Part shown: one piece after another, positions 37,353 through 48,651 of the stretch
How positions within the stretch are numbered: the first letter of the stretch is position 1
How the letters are laid out: each line of letters opens with the position of its first letter
Origin: Trichobilharzia regenti
Lineage: Eukaryota; Platyhelminthes; Trematoda; Strigeidida; Schistosomatidae
Direction of reading: 5' to 3'
Assembly: GCA_944472135.2 (NCBI GenBank)
Contig: CALYDD020000433.1
Location: 62,001 to 126,000, forward strand
Length of the DNA: 64,000 nucleotides
Program-made: the position numbers and the translations under genes
Notes under the pieces: generated by a model
The model's input: only the letters and a program-made list of their open reading frames with translations
Database searches by the model: none
What the model was told of the DNA's origin: nothing

Positions 37353-38898
37353 GTTCAGCGAAGAAATTTATTTTCAACGACTTCATTTTCAAGCTGTACA
37401 GTCGTATTTATATTACAGAAAAAGTTATTAAGTGGCACTAAATAATTGCTCAGTCAATATACATATATGTAAGTGATAAGAATAACGATAATTAAAATGT
37501 TATAAGGGGTAGAGTTGAAGTGGATGGATTACAAAATTGTTTTATAAGTGAATTGATACCAAAAATATTTTTTTTAATTTCAGGCGTTGTCTAAAATTTT
37601 AAAAATTAGGGCTACGATTACGATAAGAATAAAGATGTGAAGTGAAGTGGAATGAATTCAAGTGGTAAAATAAAATAAAATGAAAACTAGAAAGAACATT
37701 ACTATGACCTATGTAAAGAAAGGGGTTTGACAAAACGTTTTTGAACACATAATTTAGGTTTCTGTTCATAAATAGGTAAAGCTTCGGCTATGCATAAGTG
37801 AAGAAAACGTAAACTTTTGGATCGATTCGATTTTGCTATGTAGATAATCTTGAAGGATGAATCACGTGGGGCTAAATGACCAGACTCTAACAGGTGATCA
37901 CAAATAGACGAATTTGCATTTCTGCGTTCGCCTTTCATTAACCAAACCGGATAGTGTACAGCTACACGTTTTCGGAGAGTACGCTTACAACGTCCAATAT
38001 AATCAGCTCCACAAGAGCAGGTAAAAGAGTAAATGCACATAGATGTGGACATAAGCGGTAATCTATCCTTGACGCATTGTGTAATCATGTTTCGGCTGGT
38101 AAAAACTAGTTCCAAGTCAGCTGCAGGAAAAGTGCGTTTATTACATTTAGATAGACGATGTTTAATCAATTCCGAAATAGTGTCAACCTTGAATGCATGA
38201 CTCATAAACAGTTTTTTCTTTGGCACTATGATTTGTCTAGGGGCGAATTCTTTCTTGATGTTATGTTCAATAAACCTTGTAGGATATCCACTGTTAAGGA
38301 GATTTGATCGGAGGTTATCTAGTTCCCTACCAATTGTCTCTGTAGAGCAGATTTTACGAATTCTGGAGCATAAGGAATGAATAAGGTTTCTCTTTCTCCC
38401 TAAAGATACCCAACTGTTGAAGTTAGTGTACTGCCCTGTGATTGTTGGCTTTCGGTAAATCGACCTTAACAGCGTGCCATCCTCTCTTCTATCTAGCCTA
38501 ACATCAAGGAAGTGAAACGAGGAATTCAACCTTTACCTTGGTCATAGCATTGTTCTTTCTAGTTTTCATTTTATTTTATTTTACCACTTGAATTCATTCC
38601 ACTTCACTTCACATCTTTATTCTTATCGTAATCGTAGCCCTAATTTTTAAAATTTTTAGACAACGTCTGAAATTAAAAAAAAATATTTTTGGTATCAATT
38701 CACTTATAAAACAATTTTGTAATCCATCCACTTCAACTCTACCCCTTATAACATTTTAATTATCGTTATTCTTATCACTTACATATATGTATATTGACTG
38801 AGCAATTATTTAGTGCCACTTAATAACTTTTTCTGTAATATAAATACGACTGTACAGCTTGAAAATGAAGTCGTTGAAAATAAATTTCTTCGCTGAAC
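37353..38898 (-). mobile_element. PLE between 370-bp inverted repeats (copy 2)
   Basis: Left arm 37353-37722 and right arm 38530-38898 are reverse complements over essentially their full length, with a few indels in A/T runs. They bracket one minus-strand PLE frame. Terminal repeats in inverted orientation are a known PLE configuration, generated when a partial copy is joined in reverse during insertion. The element lacks the RT catalytic core, so it is a 5'-truncated insertion. Confidence 0.88.
37702..38529 (-). CDS. PLE C-terminal protein: post-RT region plus GIY-YIG
   Basis: Uninterrupted 275-codon frame. Residues 1-65 correspond to the region following PLE RT motif E (FLDVRLDRREDGTLL, IYRKPTITGQYTNF, GRKRNLIHSLCSRI). 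Residues about 90-150 form a linker with the PKKKLF motif. Residues about 165-260 form a GIY-YIG nuclease: IYSFTCSCGADYIGRCKR with a Cys-X-Cys pair typical of PLEs, RKRVAVHYPVWL and a conserved HLLESGH. It ends KLCVQKRF. The first Met falls inside the conserved domain, so it is a truncated element frame and not a natural gene start. The catalytic Tyr, Gly and Arg positions are present; activity without RT is doubtful. Copy 1 (10406-11233) is broken. Confidence 0.85.
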   Translation of the reverse strand: MNSSFHFLDVRLDRREDGTLLRSIYRKPTITGQYTNFNSWVSLGRKRNLIHSLCSRIRKICSTETIGRELDNLRSNLLNSGYPTRFIEHNIKKEFAPRQIIVPKKKLFMSHAFKVDTISELIKHRLSKCNKRTFPAADLELVFTSRNMITQCVKDRLPLMSTSMCIYSFTCSCGADYIGRCKRTLRKRVAVHYPVWLMKGERRNANSSICDHLLESGHLAPRDSSFKIIYIAKSNRSKSLRFLHLCIAEALPIYEQKPKLCVQKRFVKPLSLHRS

Positions 38899-39280
38899 AA
38901 TAACAAACTGTTTTTACTTATGAACAAATGGGTATTTTTCGTGACCTTTGATCAAAAGATATAAGGGGAGGTCTCATATTCACCTACTACTCATCTGCAA
39001 GTTGTATGACTGGTGACTTAGTGAGACTACATAACACTTGGAACTGCTACTTGAAATGTTGTTCCCAGTATCCCAGCGATCTCTCTTCACTGGGAGGTCA
39101 TTTCACTTTCCAGAGGTCTTCTACAACACGTCTACCTAACGGAACTCTCTTTACAGTCGAGCATTTCCGTGACACCTGTCAGTGAAATTCTGCCTTCAGG
39201 TCAAGAAATATGACAAATTTTGTACATCAGTAAGTGTACCTCTATTCTAGGATCTACCGAAGGGTGAAGAAATGATGAAT

Positions 39281-39886
39281 GCACCCTCTTCCTAGCCTAA
39301 AGATGACCTAGGTTTCACACGTACGTTTACTTCTCCAAGGCAACGCTCAGTCTAATCCTGATTGCTGATTCCAGAACCTTAGTTATTGTCTCAGTACGGT
39401 TGTCTCCCTTCTTATAAGCTGGGACAATCAGTTATTTGCACCAGTCCACCGGGAGTCCGTCTGGTTCCCTCATATTACCTAATGTCTTTGTTAACTCAAT
39501 CAGCAGAGCTCATCATCGTCCCTGATCACCTCTGGATTCACTTCATCAAGTGAAACTACCGTATCTCGTTTCAGATTAGATACAGCTTTTGTAACTTCCG
39601 TTTAAGTCGGATGGCCAACACCCCATTCAGGTGAATGTTGGATTCAGGGCGCATCAGGCATGGTCGTAGACCAGTTGAATTGCCCCTGTAAGTGTTCTCT
39701 CCGGCGTTTTAGTTACCCATCCTAAGATGTGACTAATGTACTGCTTTTCTTGGCTGACTCCACTTCACGACTGCTGATCAGTCTTTATTTCCTCGACACA
39801 CATGATTTCCATATCCCCTTTCAGAAACCTAGTAACTTGTGCTTCCCATTCTGGTTGGATTAGAGGGCATACCGTTTCATGTCAGT
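39281..39886 (-). pseudogene. Decayed RTE linker/RT fragment (copy 2)
   Basis: Duplicate of 11985-12590 with scattered substitutions. The DGLPVDWCK and YKKGDNR remnants persist. Confidence 0.62.
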
Positions 39887-40085
39887 TGAAGATTTCTTCA
39901 GTGTATAACCAATTCATCAACCTCCATTTCGTTATTCACACATTTACAGAGTTATAGGTTACTGACCGTCTGTCACTGTCTGCCAGAAATCCTTGTTTCT
40001 TATCATCCATTTCTAGCCAGTCAGTTGATACTGTGCATACAGGAAAGGGTTTGCGTGTAAATGAAATCCTGCAGTGAGTAGTTGG

Positions 40086-40316
40086 AAGGGCGCTCATGCC
40101 AAATGTCTGAACCTTTCGATTTTTCCGATTGATATCGACTGATGGTTGTGTGACATGAAACATAAATCATCCGCAAAATGCAGATCCTCTAGGGTGTATT
40201 TGTCAGCCGAACATACGCCCATCTTCCAAGCCGTAGTAACAATCGCATGATCCAGGAATATCACATTGGTGATTGTAGCCATCTTTGTCTTAAATGCCAT
40301 CTTCACTGCGTGGTCC
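40086..40316 (-). pseudogene. Decayed RTE FADD fragment (copy 2)
   Basis: Duplicate of 12790-13020. The stretch aaaaaaaaatgtagccgtc in copy 1 is ttggtgattgtagccatc here, which changes a run of Phe codons; the FADD motif is unchanged. Confidence 0.62.
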
Positions 40317-40375
40317 TCCGGTGTGAATTATTTGCTATATGGCATCTTCATATAGCTGTTGAATGATTTTTGATA

Positions 40376-40786
40376 AATGTATGTTTGTGGAAGAAACATC
40401 AAACTCTCACTGACCCCTTCAATTGAAGACTTGTGAGTAAATGAATCGTTAGTGTCGTCCAGTGCTGACTTTATATCGACAATCCCCACAGACAGATCTG
40501 GTTATCTGAACAGAATTGTAAAAGACAGTCATCACAATGAAAAGTTACAGATTACTTACTTCAGTGTAGATACTTTCTGAACTAGCTAACCTTCACTACT
40601 TGATGACTGAAACCACATGCTAAAATGACTATGTCTGAGAGTTGCCCTATTGGCAACAAATTGAGCAGCTTCATTCATCCAAACTGTAGTTAGTTGTTGT
40701 GTAGGAGGATATATGAAAAGGAGATAATGACAATTCCTGTTTGGTTCTTTCAGCCAAACACTGTACACTAGAATCGAATCGAGTAT
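40376..40786 (-). repeat. RTE 3'-flank repeat (copy 2)
   Basis: Duplicate of 13080-13490. Confidence 0.5.
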
Positions 40787-40794
40787 CATGTTTC

Positions 40795-40924
40795 AGCAGA
40801 CAAAGAGACAGGAAGATCCTTGCAATCGCAGAGACTTGTGCAATTCGAGTTTATAAACCAGGTCTCTGTGAACAAAAGGAGATGGTAGTCACTCTGAATC
40901 TAACATGGTGATACGTTTTACTTT
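40795..40924 (+). pseudogene. PLE C-terminal fragment (copy 2)
   Basis: Duplicate of 13499-13628. Confidence 0.62.
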
Positions 40925-40935
40925 ACTGTTGAGGA

Positions 40936-41742
40936 TTCCATTAACTGATGATAAAGCCATGTTTTGGTTTGACTACCAGTAGCTTCTTTTCAACCTGATG
41001 CTATGTCAGGGGATAACATTGCCTGTCGAGGATGGCGATGGATAGGCATGCATGCGTAACACATGTCTTAACCATCTCAACCGGCGTAACTTCACAACCT
41101 CGTTGATTTATTTCCCCTCCCACCTACCTACCTAGCACCTCCATATTGCTCACATTATTACACCACTTAACACGGGAAATAGAACGGAGGCGCTTGTGAT
41201 CAAAGACAGCTGGCTAGCTAACCTTTTCATGTCTTCCACTCTAAATGGTCATCTTTCACAACCAGCTAGCCAGCCAGCCATGAAGCGTGACAAAGCGAAC
41301 TGGTGCTGAGTAGTACACACGCCCTTTGGTCGACAGCCGGTTGGATATCGCGTCTACTAAGCCAGTGAGAGATGGCGTAAGTCGGCATATACCAAACGAG
41401 CCTTCTGTGTCCGTGCAGAGACTTCTTCAGTGATCAAGCTGTTGGCACTGGCTGAATCAACTCCCCAAATAAGTGAAGTGGTCAACACGCTCTACCACTT
41501 CACTCCGGCGTATCTTTAAGCTAGAAGTCAATGTAGTCCAGTCGGTCGTGTAGCATCAGCTCACAATTGACAGCAACAGCATGAGCGAATCGCATGTCAA
41601 ACATTCTAAGATTGCTGCTCAACTCAAAGTGTTCGGAAGACTCTGCTGCATGTTGTCAGCGTCTTCATCTTGGAGCAGGACTATATCATCCGCATACTTC
41701 AAGTCAACCAGATTATTTCCCGGTGGAAAAATGTCCAAACTG
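40936..41742 (-). pseudogene. Decayed RTE, YADD to C-terminus (copy 2)
   Basis: Duplicate of 13640-14445, with the [13 protein letters not shown] and SQTKTW remnants. A few bases differ from copy 1, for example one extra G near 41010. Confidence 0.8.
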
Positions 41743-41836
41743 AAAGTAATTATTATTATGAGAAGAAAAGAAACTGAAGAAATCACTTCATCCAAAACCG
41801 CCGAATGAAATTTTCCCCGTGGATATATCTAATTAT

Positions 41837-42033
41837 TTATTTTATTTTTTATTTTTGATTACAGCTTGATTCCACACCGTATTTTTGGTACAAATGTGGA
41901 ATTTTCAGCATGGATATCGGTAGCCCAAAATTCGCAGGCCAACCATAGATATCAAGTGTGCGTCGGCGTGGGCTCGAACCCCGGACCATGTGCATGGTCG
42001 GCGAAAGTCCTAACCACTGTGCCACCGACGCAC
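41837..42033 (-). mobile_element. tRNA-derived SINE inserted only in copy 2
   Basis: On the minus strand: the A box tggcacagtgg (42014-42024) and B box ggttcgagccc (41970-41980) of a pol III promoter within a tRNA-like head, a central unrelated body, then a tail reading atgctgaaaattcca (41897-41911), tggaatcaag and an A/T-rich end at 41837-41860. Copy 1 lacks the whole segment at 14539. A short repeat of taatt-type bases flanks it, but a clean target duplication is not evident. The tail matches the CR1/L2 LINE 3' ends in this window. Confidence 0.85.
41970..42024 (-). promoter_or_regulatory. Internal pol III promoter (A and B boxes) of SINE
   Basis: The A box fits TRGYNNANNNG (tggcacagtgg). 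The B box fits GGTTCGANNCC (ggttcgagccc). The spacing of about 33 bases is tRNA-like. Confidence 0.8.
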
Positions 42034-44406
42034 ATAATTTATCTGATGTTTCCCTGTCAAAAAGAACAAGCAGAAATTCTGTCATTGGGATTCATCTTCT
42101 GTGTTCCTATGAAAAAGATAAAGCGAATTGACATCGAATGCCAATTCGAAAATCTTTATGACCAACTTATGGGGCTACATGCTACATGCTGGTTGAAATC
42201 AAAGATGGTTGATATTGCTCATCAATTTCGAATCATGCCGACTAATCAAAAGTCGTATATCACCAAAGAATACTGAAGATCACTAAACAAGCTCTGAAAA
42301 GACAATACTCTTGTTATTTTACGAGGACAAAGCGTAGTGCTAATGAATAAGATAATCTCTAAAAAATGCATCAAATTCTGTCTGATGAATCTGAATTCAA
42401 ATTGGATGATCATGCAAAAGATCAAACATTGTCGACCGAAAGGAAAACTGTGCAGCATCTACGGCAACTCTTCAAAAACAAAAACATTGATGAAAACACA
42501 TATACAAATATCAAACCGATTGGGTCACGAATCCCAAAACTATACGGACGCGTTAAAATACACAAACCAGTAGCACCGTTAAGACCCATACTCTTGACGA
42601 TAAACTCACCATACCACAAATTAGCACAGTGGCTATTTGAACTGTTGCAGCCCCTGCGGAAACGCTTCGGAACGTATATAGTTTCTGATTAATTTCAGTC
42701 TGTCAAGCAAATTAAAGATTTCGATTGTATCTGATAACCATTTGGTCTCTTTCGATGTTACCTCCCTTTTCACAAATGTGCCAGTCGTTGAGACTTTCGA
42801 CTTCGTATATAAAGAAGCTGAAGACATACCCATTCCAACATCAGAATTGAGGAAATTGCTACTTTTATGTACTAAAAATGTCCACCTCCAATTCGACGGG
42901 CGTCTATTCCATCAAGTTGATGGTGTCGCAATGGGAAGCCATTTGGGACCAATTTTTGCAGACTTATTCTTGTCACGCCTAGAAACCGGTACCTTGCAGC
43001 AACATATACAGGAAACGGATGTATACCTAAGATATGTTGATGACATTTTGTTGTCTATGAAAGCAGATCAAAAGCGGAAGACATGTTGATAAAATTCAAT
43101 TCATGCCATCCAAATCTCAATTTCACAGTAGAACACGAGGAAAACGATACTATTAAATTCCTAGACGTTTTTCTAGCCAAAATGAATGATGGCACAATCG
43201 AAAGATCTATATTTAGATAGTCTTCATGGACAGGACAGTACATGCATTTCAAGAGCTTTGTTCTAATCCAGTATAAAAAGAACTTAGTCAAAACACTGTT
43301 CCATAGAGCACGAAAAATTTGTTCTGACAGCACTATTGAGCATGAAATAAAATCTCTGAAGGATATTTTATCTAAGAATGAATATCCTGAGAAGTTCATT
43401 AATAAATACTCCAAATAAATTAGCCCCTGCAAAACAATCCAAACAGTTCCGAAGAAACCTGTCTAAACCAGTCTGCCCCACTCAAAGGAGATGACGTACA
43501 GGAAGTAGTCAAACGAATAATCGACAAAGCCATCAAGAGAACTTATTATGCTGCAAAACTTGTTATCCTTAACACCACCAAGCGAGTACTTCAACAACCT
43601 GGGGACGACCAGTCGCCAATCCTCAACACTTCAAACTGCATATATCAATTTGAGTGTGTTTGTGGCAGCAAATACATAGGTCGTACGGAAAGGCGATTGT
43701 CTACTCGCATGATGGAGCATTTGCCAAAATGGTCGAAAACAGCAGAGTGCAAAGTCCCAAAATCCTCAATAACAAAACATCTTGTGGATTACGGACATGA
43801 TATCGACGCGGTCAAGTCATTCACCATTGTCAGCGAACAAAGAAACAAGAAGATGCTTTCAATTGCAGAGGCCTGTGCAATTCGAATTTATAAACCAGCT
43901 CTCTGTATACAAAAGGAGATGGTCATGAATCTGAATCTACCATGGTAATACGTTTTACTTATTATTCTATACTTGTTATTACTATTATTCTACCTCTTCT
44001 TCTTATTGTTATTATTATTCTTGATTCATTTAAAACTATGCTTTATCAGTAAGATTATCTTAACTCACTTCAACACTATTATTATTGTTATTATAACTAT
44101 TACTATTGATATTAGTCTGTTTGCAATTCTCGTTATATTCCACTAATGACTAATTGTTTAACTAAGTGATGTAATTGAAGCGTAATGCAATTTATCTTAA
44201 TTTTGATCTCTCATACTCTCTCTCCCCTTATCTATTTGAACATGACCTGGAAAACGTTCGCACGTATCTTTCTGCATGACTAATTCAATGTAGTTTATTT
44301 GCTCGCTTATCAGTCTTATATCTCCCAACGTATTAACAAAAGTATATATATCCGTGTATGCAGAGTATTCAGCTGACGAGTTCTACCGAAATTTCATGAA
44401 TTCATT

Positions 44407-45397
44407 AGAGTTATTTGTGTCTACCGCCTACTTGATGTCAGCAGTCACCACATTCAGATGGTTATCCGAACACAATCGCAAACGATAATCACAATAGTAA
44501 GTTCATTTTAATAAGGCACCAGGCGTCACTACGATATATCCTTTTTGAAATGGCTTACCTCACCTAATTGAGGACAGAAATCATGTACTAAGATGACTAA
44601 ATCTGAACGGCTTCTGCTAATATGTACCCTTTACTTCGTCTAAACTGCGTTTAGGTGGTGTATAAGCGGAGATTATGAAATGGTATCAATGGGCACCACT
44701 CTGTCTGTCTCCTTCTACCGGATAACACATAGACGCCTGTTTGCCGAAAGCCCGGAATACTAGAATTCTGGCTAATGAGGTCCCCTCTTCTACTCGGCCT
44801 AGTGTCTTGAGTCTGAAATCTCCAAAATTAAGTTAATGACGTGGTTTGAAGAAAATAGAAACAGTGTCTCACTGGATCAAGCCGTTAGTAAACATAGCAG
44901 AACATTTGTGGGTATAGCGCGCGTTGGGTCATTCTGTTTGTCTGTCTGTTTTCGACATAGAACTTTGCATATATGTGCGGCAGTTCAAGTCGCCACACTT
45001 CATGTAGCACACAAAGCAAGAGGAGAAAGTAGAAGAGATGCATAGTAGAGACAGTAAACAGAGGAGTGAGACAAAGAAATAGTAATAACGAAGAACAATA
45101 TGGTTTCATTGGGAATCATAAGTCACAAGGAGTGGATGCATCTTCGCCAGGCATTGAGGACGATTTTAAGCCATATCACCAATTGTTTCCAGCCATTGGT
45201 TTTTACCGTCCTGAGGACCCCAACCAAGAAGTTTACACCTTCCTACATGGCTTAAACTAACTATTGTGGATTTCATTGACTGGTGCTGTTTTTATTTGAC
45301 CTCCGCTAGTTTTTTTCCAGCCTGACCCTATATCAGCTAACATTGGGTCATTGAGATATAGAAGCCAAACCATCACGGAAAGGTAACAGTTGCCGGT
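44407..45397 (-). pseudogene. RTE C-terminus and 3' flank (copy 2)
   Basis: Duplicate of 16900-17890, with the same minus-strand WLETIGDMA remnant near 45190. Confidence 0.68.
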
Positions 45398-45449
45398 GTG
45401 AAAATACTTTTCAATGCAAACTTATCCATCTGCTTAGTGTCTATCAATT

Positions 45450-47268
45450 TAGCTTGCCTACAGCCACACTGAACCTCCCCGCCATCCACCACGTACCCGA
45501 ATGGGATATAGACACTGGTCCGCCGTCTGTAGGTGAGGTTACAAAAGCTATCAGTAATTTGAAACGAGGCAAAGCGGCAGGACCCGACGGAATTATTCCG
45601 GAGGTGTTTAAATATGGGGGTGACATACTAGTTTGTAGATTAACTGAGGTACTAGGCAAAGTCTGGGAATCAGAGACAGTTCCATCAGACTGGGGTAAGT
45701 CACTTATTATACCGATATTCAAGAAGGGAAACAAGTCCTCGTGTGATAATCATAGGGGGATCAGCCTAACGAACATAGTCTCTAAAATCCTAGGCTCAGT
45801 AATCATGCATAGACTAAGCAGAACTCGGGAGGAACAGACAAGGGAAAATCAAGCAGGCTTTAGACCAGGTAGAGGGTGCATAGATCATATCTTCACTCTT
45901 CGACAGATTCTAGAACATAGACACACTTTTCGGCGTCCAACAATTGTCATATTTCTTGACTTGAAGGCGGCCTTCGACTCCGTGGATCGAAAAGTACTAT
46001 GGCAATGTCTGACTGTGAAGGGAGTGCCAAGAAAGTACATTGCACTAATCAAGGCACTCTATTCAAACTCACGTAGTCGTGTAAGGGCTTATGGGGAATT
46101 GTCATCTGAATTGGTAACAACCAGTGGTGTCCGACAGGGATGTCCACTTTCCCCATTTCTGTTTAACTTCATCATAGATATGCTAATGGAAGTATCCTTA
46201 ACTGAACGTAGTGACTTAGGAATCGACTTGTTACCAGGGAATAATCTAATGGACTTAGAATATGCAGATGACATAGTCCTGTTAGGGGAGGATGCTGACA
46301 AAATGCAGAGTCTTCTGAACACCTTGAGCAGCAATCTTCGTATGTTTGGCATGCGATTCGCCCCTGCAAAATGTAAGATGCTGCTACAGGACTGGACCAC
46401 GTCAACCCCTAACTTAGTGATAGGGAGTGAAGTGATAGAACATGTTGACCACTTCACCTACTTGGGAAGTTGTATTAGCACCAACGGACTGATTGGCGAT
46501 GAAATCTCAGCACGGATCCGAAAAGCTCGAGCTGCTTTCGCTGACTTACACCATCTCTGGCGTAGGCGTGACATCCGGTTATCAACCAAGGGACGTGTGT
46601 ACTGCTCATCAGTTCGCTCCGTCCTTCTCTATGGCTCTGAAACATGGCCAATACGCGTTGAAGACATGAAAAGGTTGACTGCTTTCGATCATAGATGTCT
46701 GCGATCTCTGTCTCACGTTAGGTGGTTTCACAAGATAAGTAATGTTGACGTTAGGCGTAGAGTGTTGGGCAAAGAGGGAAAATCAATCGACGAGGCTATA
46801 AAGTTACATAGACTGAGATGGCTAGGTCACGTGCTGCGCATGCCTAACCACCGCCTCCCCCGACGGGCATTACTAGCTGATATAGGTTCAGGTTGGAAAA
46901 GAGTAAGTGGTGGCCAAACAAAAACATGGCATCAATCCATGAAATCCTTGACAGTTAAACTGAGTCAGGTAGGGAGATGCAAATTCCGGGTTGGGGCCCT
47001 CGGGACTCTAGGAATCAATGGCTGGAGACAATAGGTGACATGGCTCAAAATCGTTGTCAATGGCCAGCGCAGATGTATTCAGTCTCTGTAATCTTTCATA
47101 TTTCTTTCTACCATTACCCATTCTGTTTCGCTCTTATACCTGTCAAACTCTATTGATTCTCTTCAATCATCTTCCTGTCTACCTTTGTGTGCTATTTGGA
47201 ACGTGGCAACTCGAACTGCTGCACTTCGGTGCTAAGTTCTATGTTGAATTCAGTCAGACAGATGGCCA
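45450..47268 (+). mobile_element. 5'-truncated RTE-clade (SR3/Perere-3-like) LINE
   Basis: Plus-strand element that begins exactly at the end of the duplicon and runs to about 47268. There its 3' UTR (ctttgtgtgct, agttctatgt words, also found at 17400-17540 reversed) meets an opposing RTE. The AP-endonuclease region is missing. The RT frame is open (next entry). A frameshift near 47000 moves the final conserved block ([12 protein letters not shown]) to another frame. Confidence 0.88.
45454..47034 (+). CDS. RTE-clade reverse transcriptase, 526 codons, open
   Basis: The longest open frame in the window. Order: a linker to about residue 60 with [37 protein letters not shown] (about 78-95); [19 protein letters not shown] (about 135-153); motif [13 protein letters not shown] (about 167-178); motif [16 protein letters not shown] (about 224-238); motif C YADD (270-273); [18 protein letters not shown]; and the C-terminal [15 protein letters not shown] (about 454). 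These are the hallmarks of RTE-type target-primed reverse transcriptases. All catalytic aspartates are present. The first Met lies in the linker, so it is a truncation artefact and the endonuclease is lost. Autonomous retrotransposition is not expected. Confidence 0.92.
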   Translation: MPTATLNLPAIHHVPEWDIDTGPPSVGEVTKAISNLKRGKAAGPDGIIPEVFKYGGDILVCRLTEVLGKVWESETVPSDWGKSLIIPIFKKGNKSSCDNHRGISLTNIVSKILGSVIMHRLSRTREEQTRENQAGFRPGRGCIDHIFTLRQILEHRHTFRRPTIVIFLDLKAAFDSVDRKVLWQCLTVKGVPRKYIALIKALYSNSRSRVRAYGELSSELVTTSGVRQGCPLSPFLFNFIIDMLMEVSLTERSDLGIDLLPGNNLMDLEYADDIVLLGEDADKMQSLLNTLSSNLRMFGMRFAPAKCKMLLQDWTTSTPNLVIGSEVIEHVDHFTYLGSCISTNGLIGDEISARIRKARAAFADLHHLWRRRDIRLSTKGRVYCSSVRSVLLYGSETWPIRVEDMKRLTAFDHRCLRSLSHVRWFHKISNVDVRRRVLGKEGKSIDEAIKLHRLRWLGHVLRMPNHRLPRRALLADIGSGWKRVSGGQTKTWHQSMKSLTVKLSQVGRCKFRVGALGTLGINGWRQ

Positions 47269-48535
47269 ATCCGTCTCCATTTCTTCCTGCTTCTTTTTTT
47301 GCACAATCGGTTCCTGGTTGGTTCGCTTCCAGAGATCCATGTTTCTGATATTTTCTGGCCGGCTTTCTTATCTTGAGTATTGAGCGAAGACAGCTGTCAA
47401 TGAAGGTCCGTAGTTTGTTTGAGGTGCTCTTCATGACGCACTGGCCAAGTCTCTGATCCGTATAGTGAGTAGCACTGACTTTACATTGGAGTTGAAAATC
47501 CGGATCTTATTTTTGATGATGAGTGCTGTTGACCTCCACACAAACTATAGAGTAATGAAAGCTTGTCTTGGTTTCCTGATGATCCTCGCTCTGACATCCT
47601 CATCACTCCCGTCCGACTATAGTTGAAACGATGCTTCCCAGGTAGGTGGGTGAAGGAGATTGTTTCTTTCAGGTTCCTCCCATTTATGCTGGCTGATGGT
47701 TGTCTGTTGGTGTTGCCCAGGAATCTTCATCACCTCTGTTTTCTCTATGTTCACCTGAAAGAAGTCCTATCTTCTCTGGATGCTTCTTCAGCCAACTTGT
47801 TGCTTTTCACTTGCATATCTTCCAGTTTGTGGTAAATCAGACATTTATCATCGGCGAAGTCCAGATCCTCCAAGTTTTTCGTGAGGGTCCATTTTATGCC
47901 TGCTTCCTCGCTGCCCGCCACTGTCTGTCGCAGTATCCAACCTACGGCCCACAATCAGGAAAATCATTAGCGACAATAGGCAGTCAGCTTGTCTTACTCC
48001 CGTCTTCACTTCGAAGGATTCCGTAAGTTTCCCGTTGTGGATTACTTGGAATGCAGTATTGTCGTACAACTGTTGGGTGAGATGTATTATTGTCGGTGGC
48101 ACCCCATAGTACGAAGTAGTTGCCAAATCACCTCTCGATCGACGCTGCGCTATCGAAGGCCTTTTCAAAGTCGGTGAGGTTGAGATAGAGAGGTGACTGC
48201 CACTTCAATCTTTGTTCAATGATGATCCGTAGTGTGGCGATTTGATCAATACATGACTTGTTTCTCCTGAATCCAGCTTGTTCCGGTCGAAGTGTTTCAT
48301 CCAAGCTGGCTTGTTTGATTCTGTCCAGGATGATACGGCTTAGTATTTTGCTTGGGATTGACAGGAGCATGATTCCGCGCCAGTTCTTGCATCGACTTAA
48401 GTCTCGTTTCTTTGGCAGTTTGAATAAGTAGCCTTTCTTCCAATCCTTGGGTACCTCGCCCTCTTTCCACACCTTCTCCAGTAGTGGCGCCATGAAATCA
48501 AACTTTAATGATGATGAATATTTACGGAACATATA
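47268..48535 (-). pseudogene. Decayed SR2-like RTE reverse transcriptase
   Basis: Minus strand from 48532: LLEKVWKEGEVPKDWKKGY, LPKKRDLSRCKNWRGI, RPEQAGFRRNKSCIDQI, LTDFEKAFDS (motif A), then frame changes to LYDNTAFQVIHNGKLTESF, VKTGVRQADCLLS (motif B), LDFADDKCLI (motif C, FADD), LGSIVSTVG and TFIDSCLRSILKIRKP. At least four frameshifts separate the blocks (48128-48532, 47848-48168, 47751-47954, 47192-47434). It ends tail to tail against the plus-strand RTE. Confidence 0.88.
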
Positions 48536-48651
48536 AGAGCCTGTAGTCCTGCGTAATTATTTTTTATCATGTAATTTGTCAGTAACAATCTGATTTGTTT
48601 TTCACGGTCGTTTACTTAAGTCGAGATAGTTTAACTCTACTTAACAGTAAA

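Larger units (their letters stand above)
41747..44378 (+). mobile_element. PLE with RT and GIY-YIG remnants (copy 2, carries SINE)
   Basis: Duplicate of 14450-16870. RT blocks are at 42366-42692 and 42742-43089 (FDVTSLFTNVP, DGVAMGSHLGPIFADLF, RYVDDI). Lesions differ from copy 1: the stop after FADL is absent here, but one T is lost just after RYVDDI, shifting the frame at about 43049. The GIY-YIG part (43630-43948) keeps YIGRTERRLSTRM, where copy 1 has YIGC. A SINE interrupts the 5' region. Confidence 0.9.
27301..45449. repeat. Duplicon, copy 2
   Basis: Second direct copy of 1-17942. It differs by scattered substitutions, a few indels and a SINE of roughly 200 bp at 41837-42033 that copy 1 lacks. 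The PLE frame at 37702-38529 is intact here but broken in copy 1. Homology stops at 45449, exactly where a 5'-truncated RTE element begins, so that insertion may have set or masked the right boundary. Confidence 0.97.

Noticed and set aside
41970..42030. A functional tRNA gene
   Set aside because: A and B boxes are present, but no proper acceptor and anticodon stems with a full cloverleaf could be drawn; the body continues as a SINE.
41837..42033. The SINE as a member of the schistosome SM-alpha family with its hammerhead
   Set aside because: No CUGANGA/GAAA core is present in the body, and the tail is LINE-like. It is left as an unnamed tRNA-derived SINE.
46089..46457. 122-codon minus-strand frame opposite the RTE RT
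   Set aside because: Antisense shadow of the conserved YADD region.
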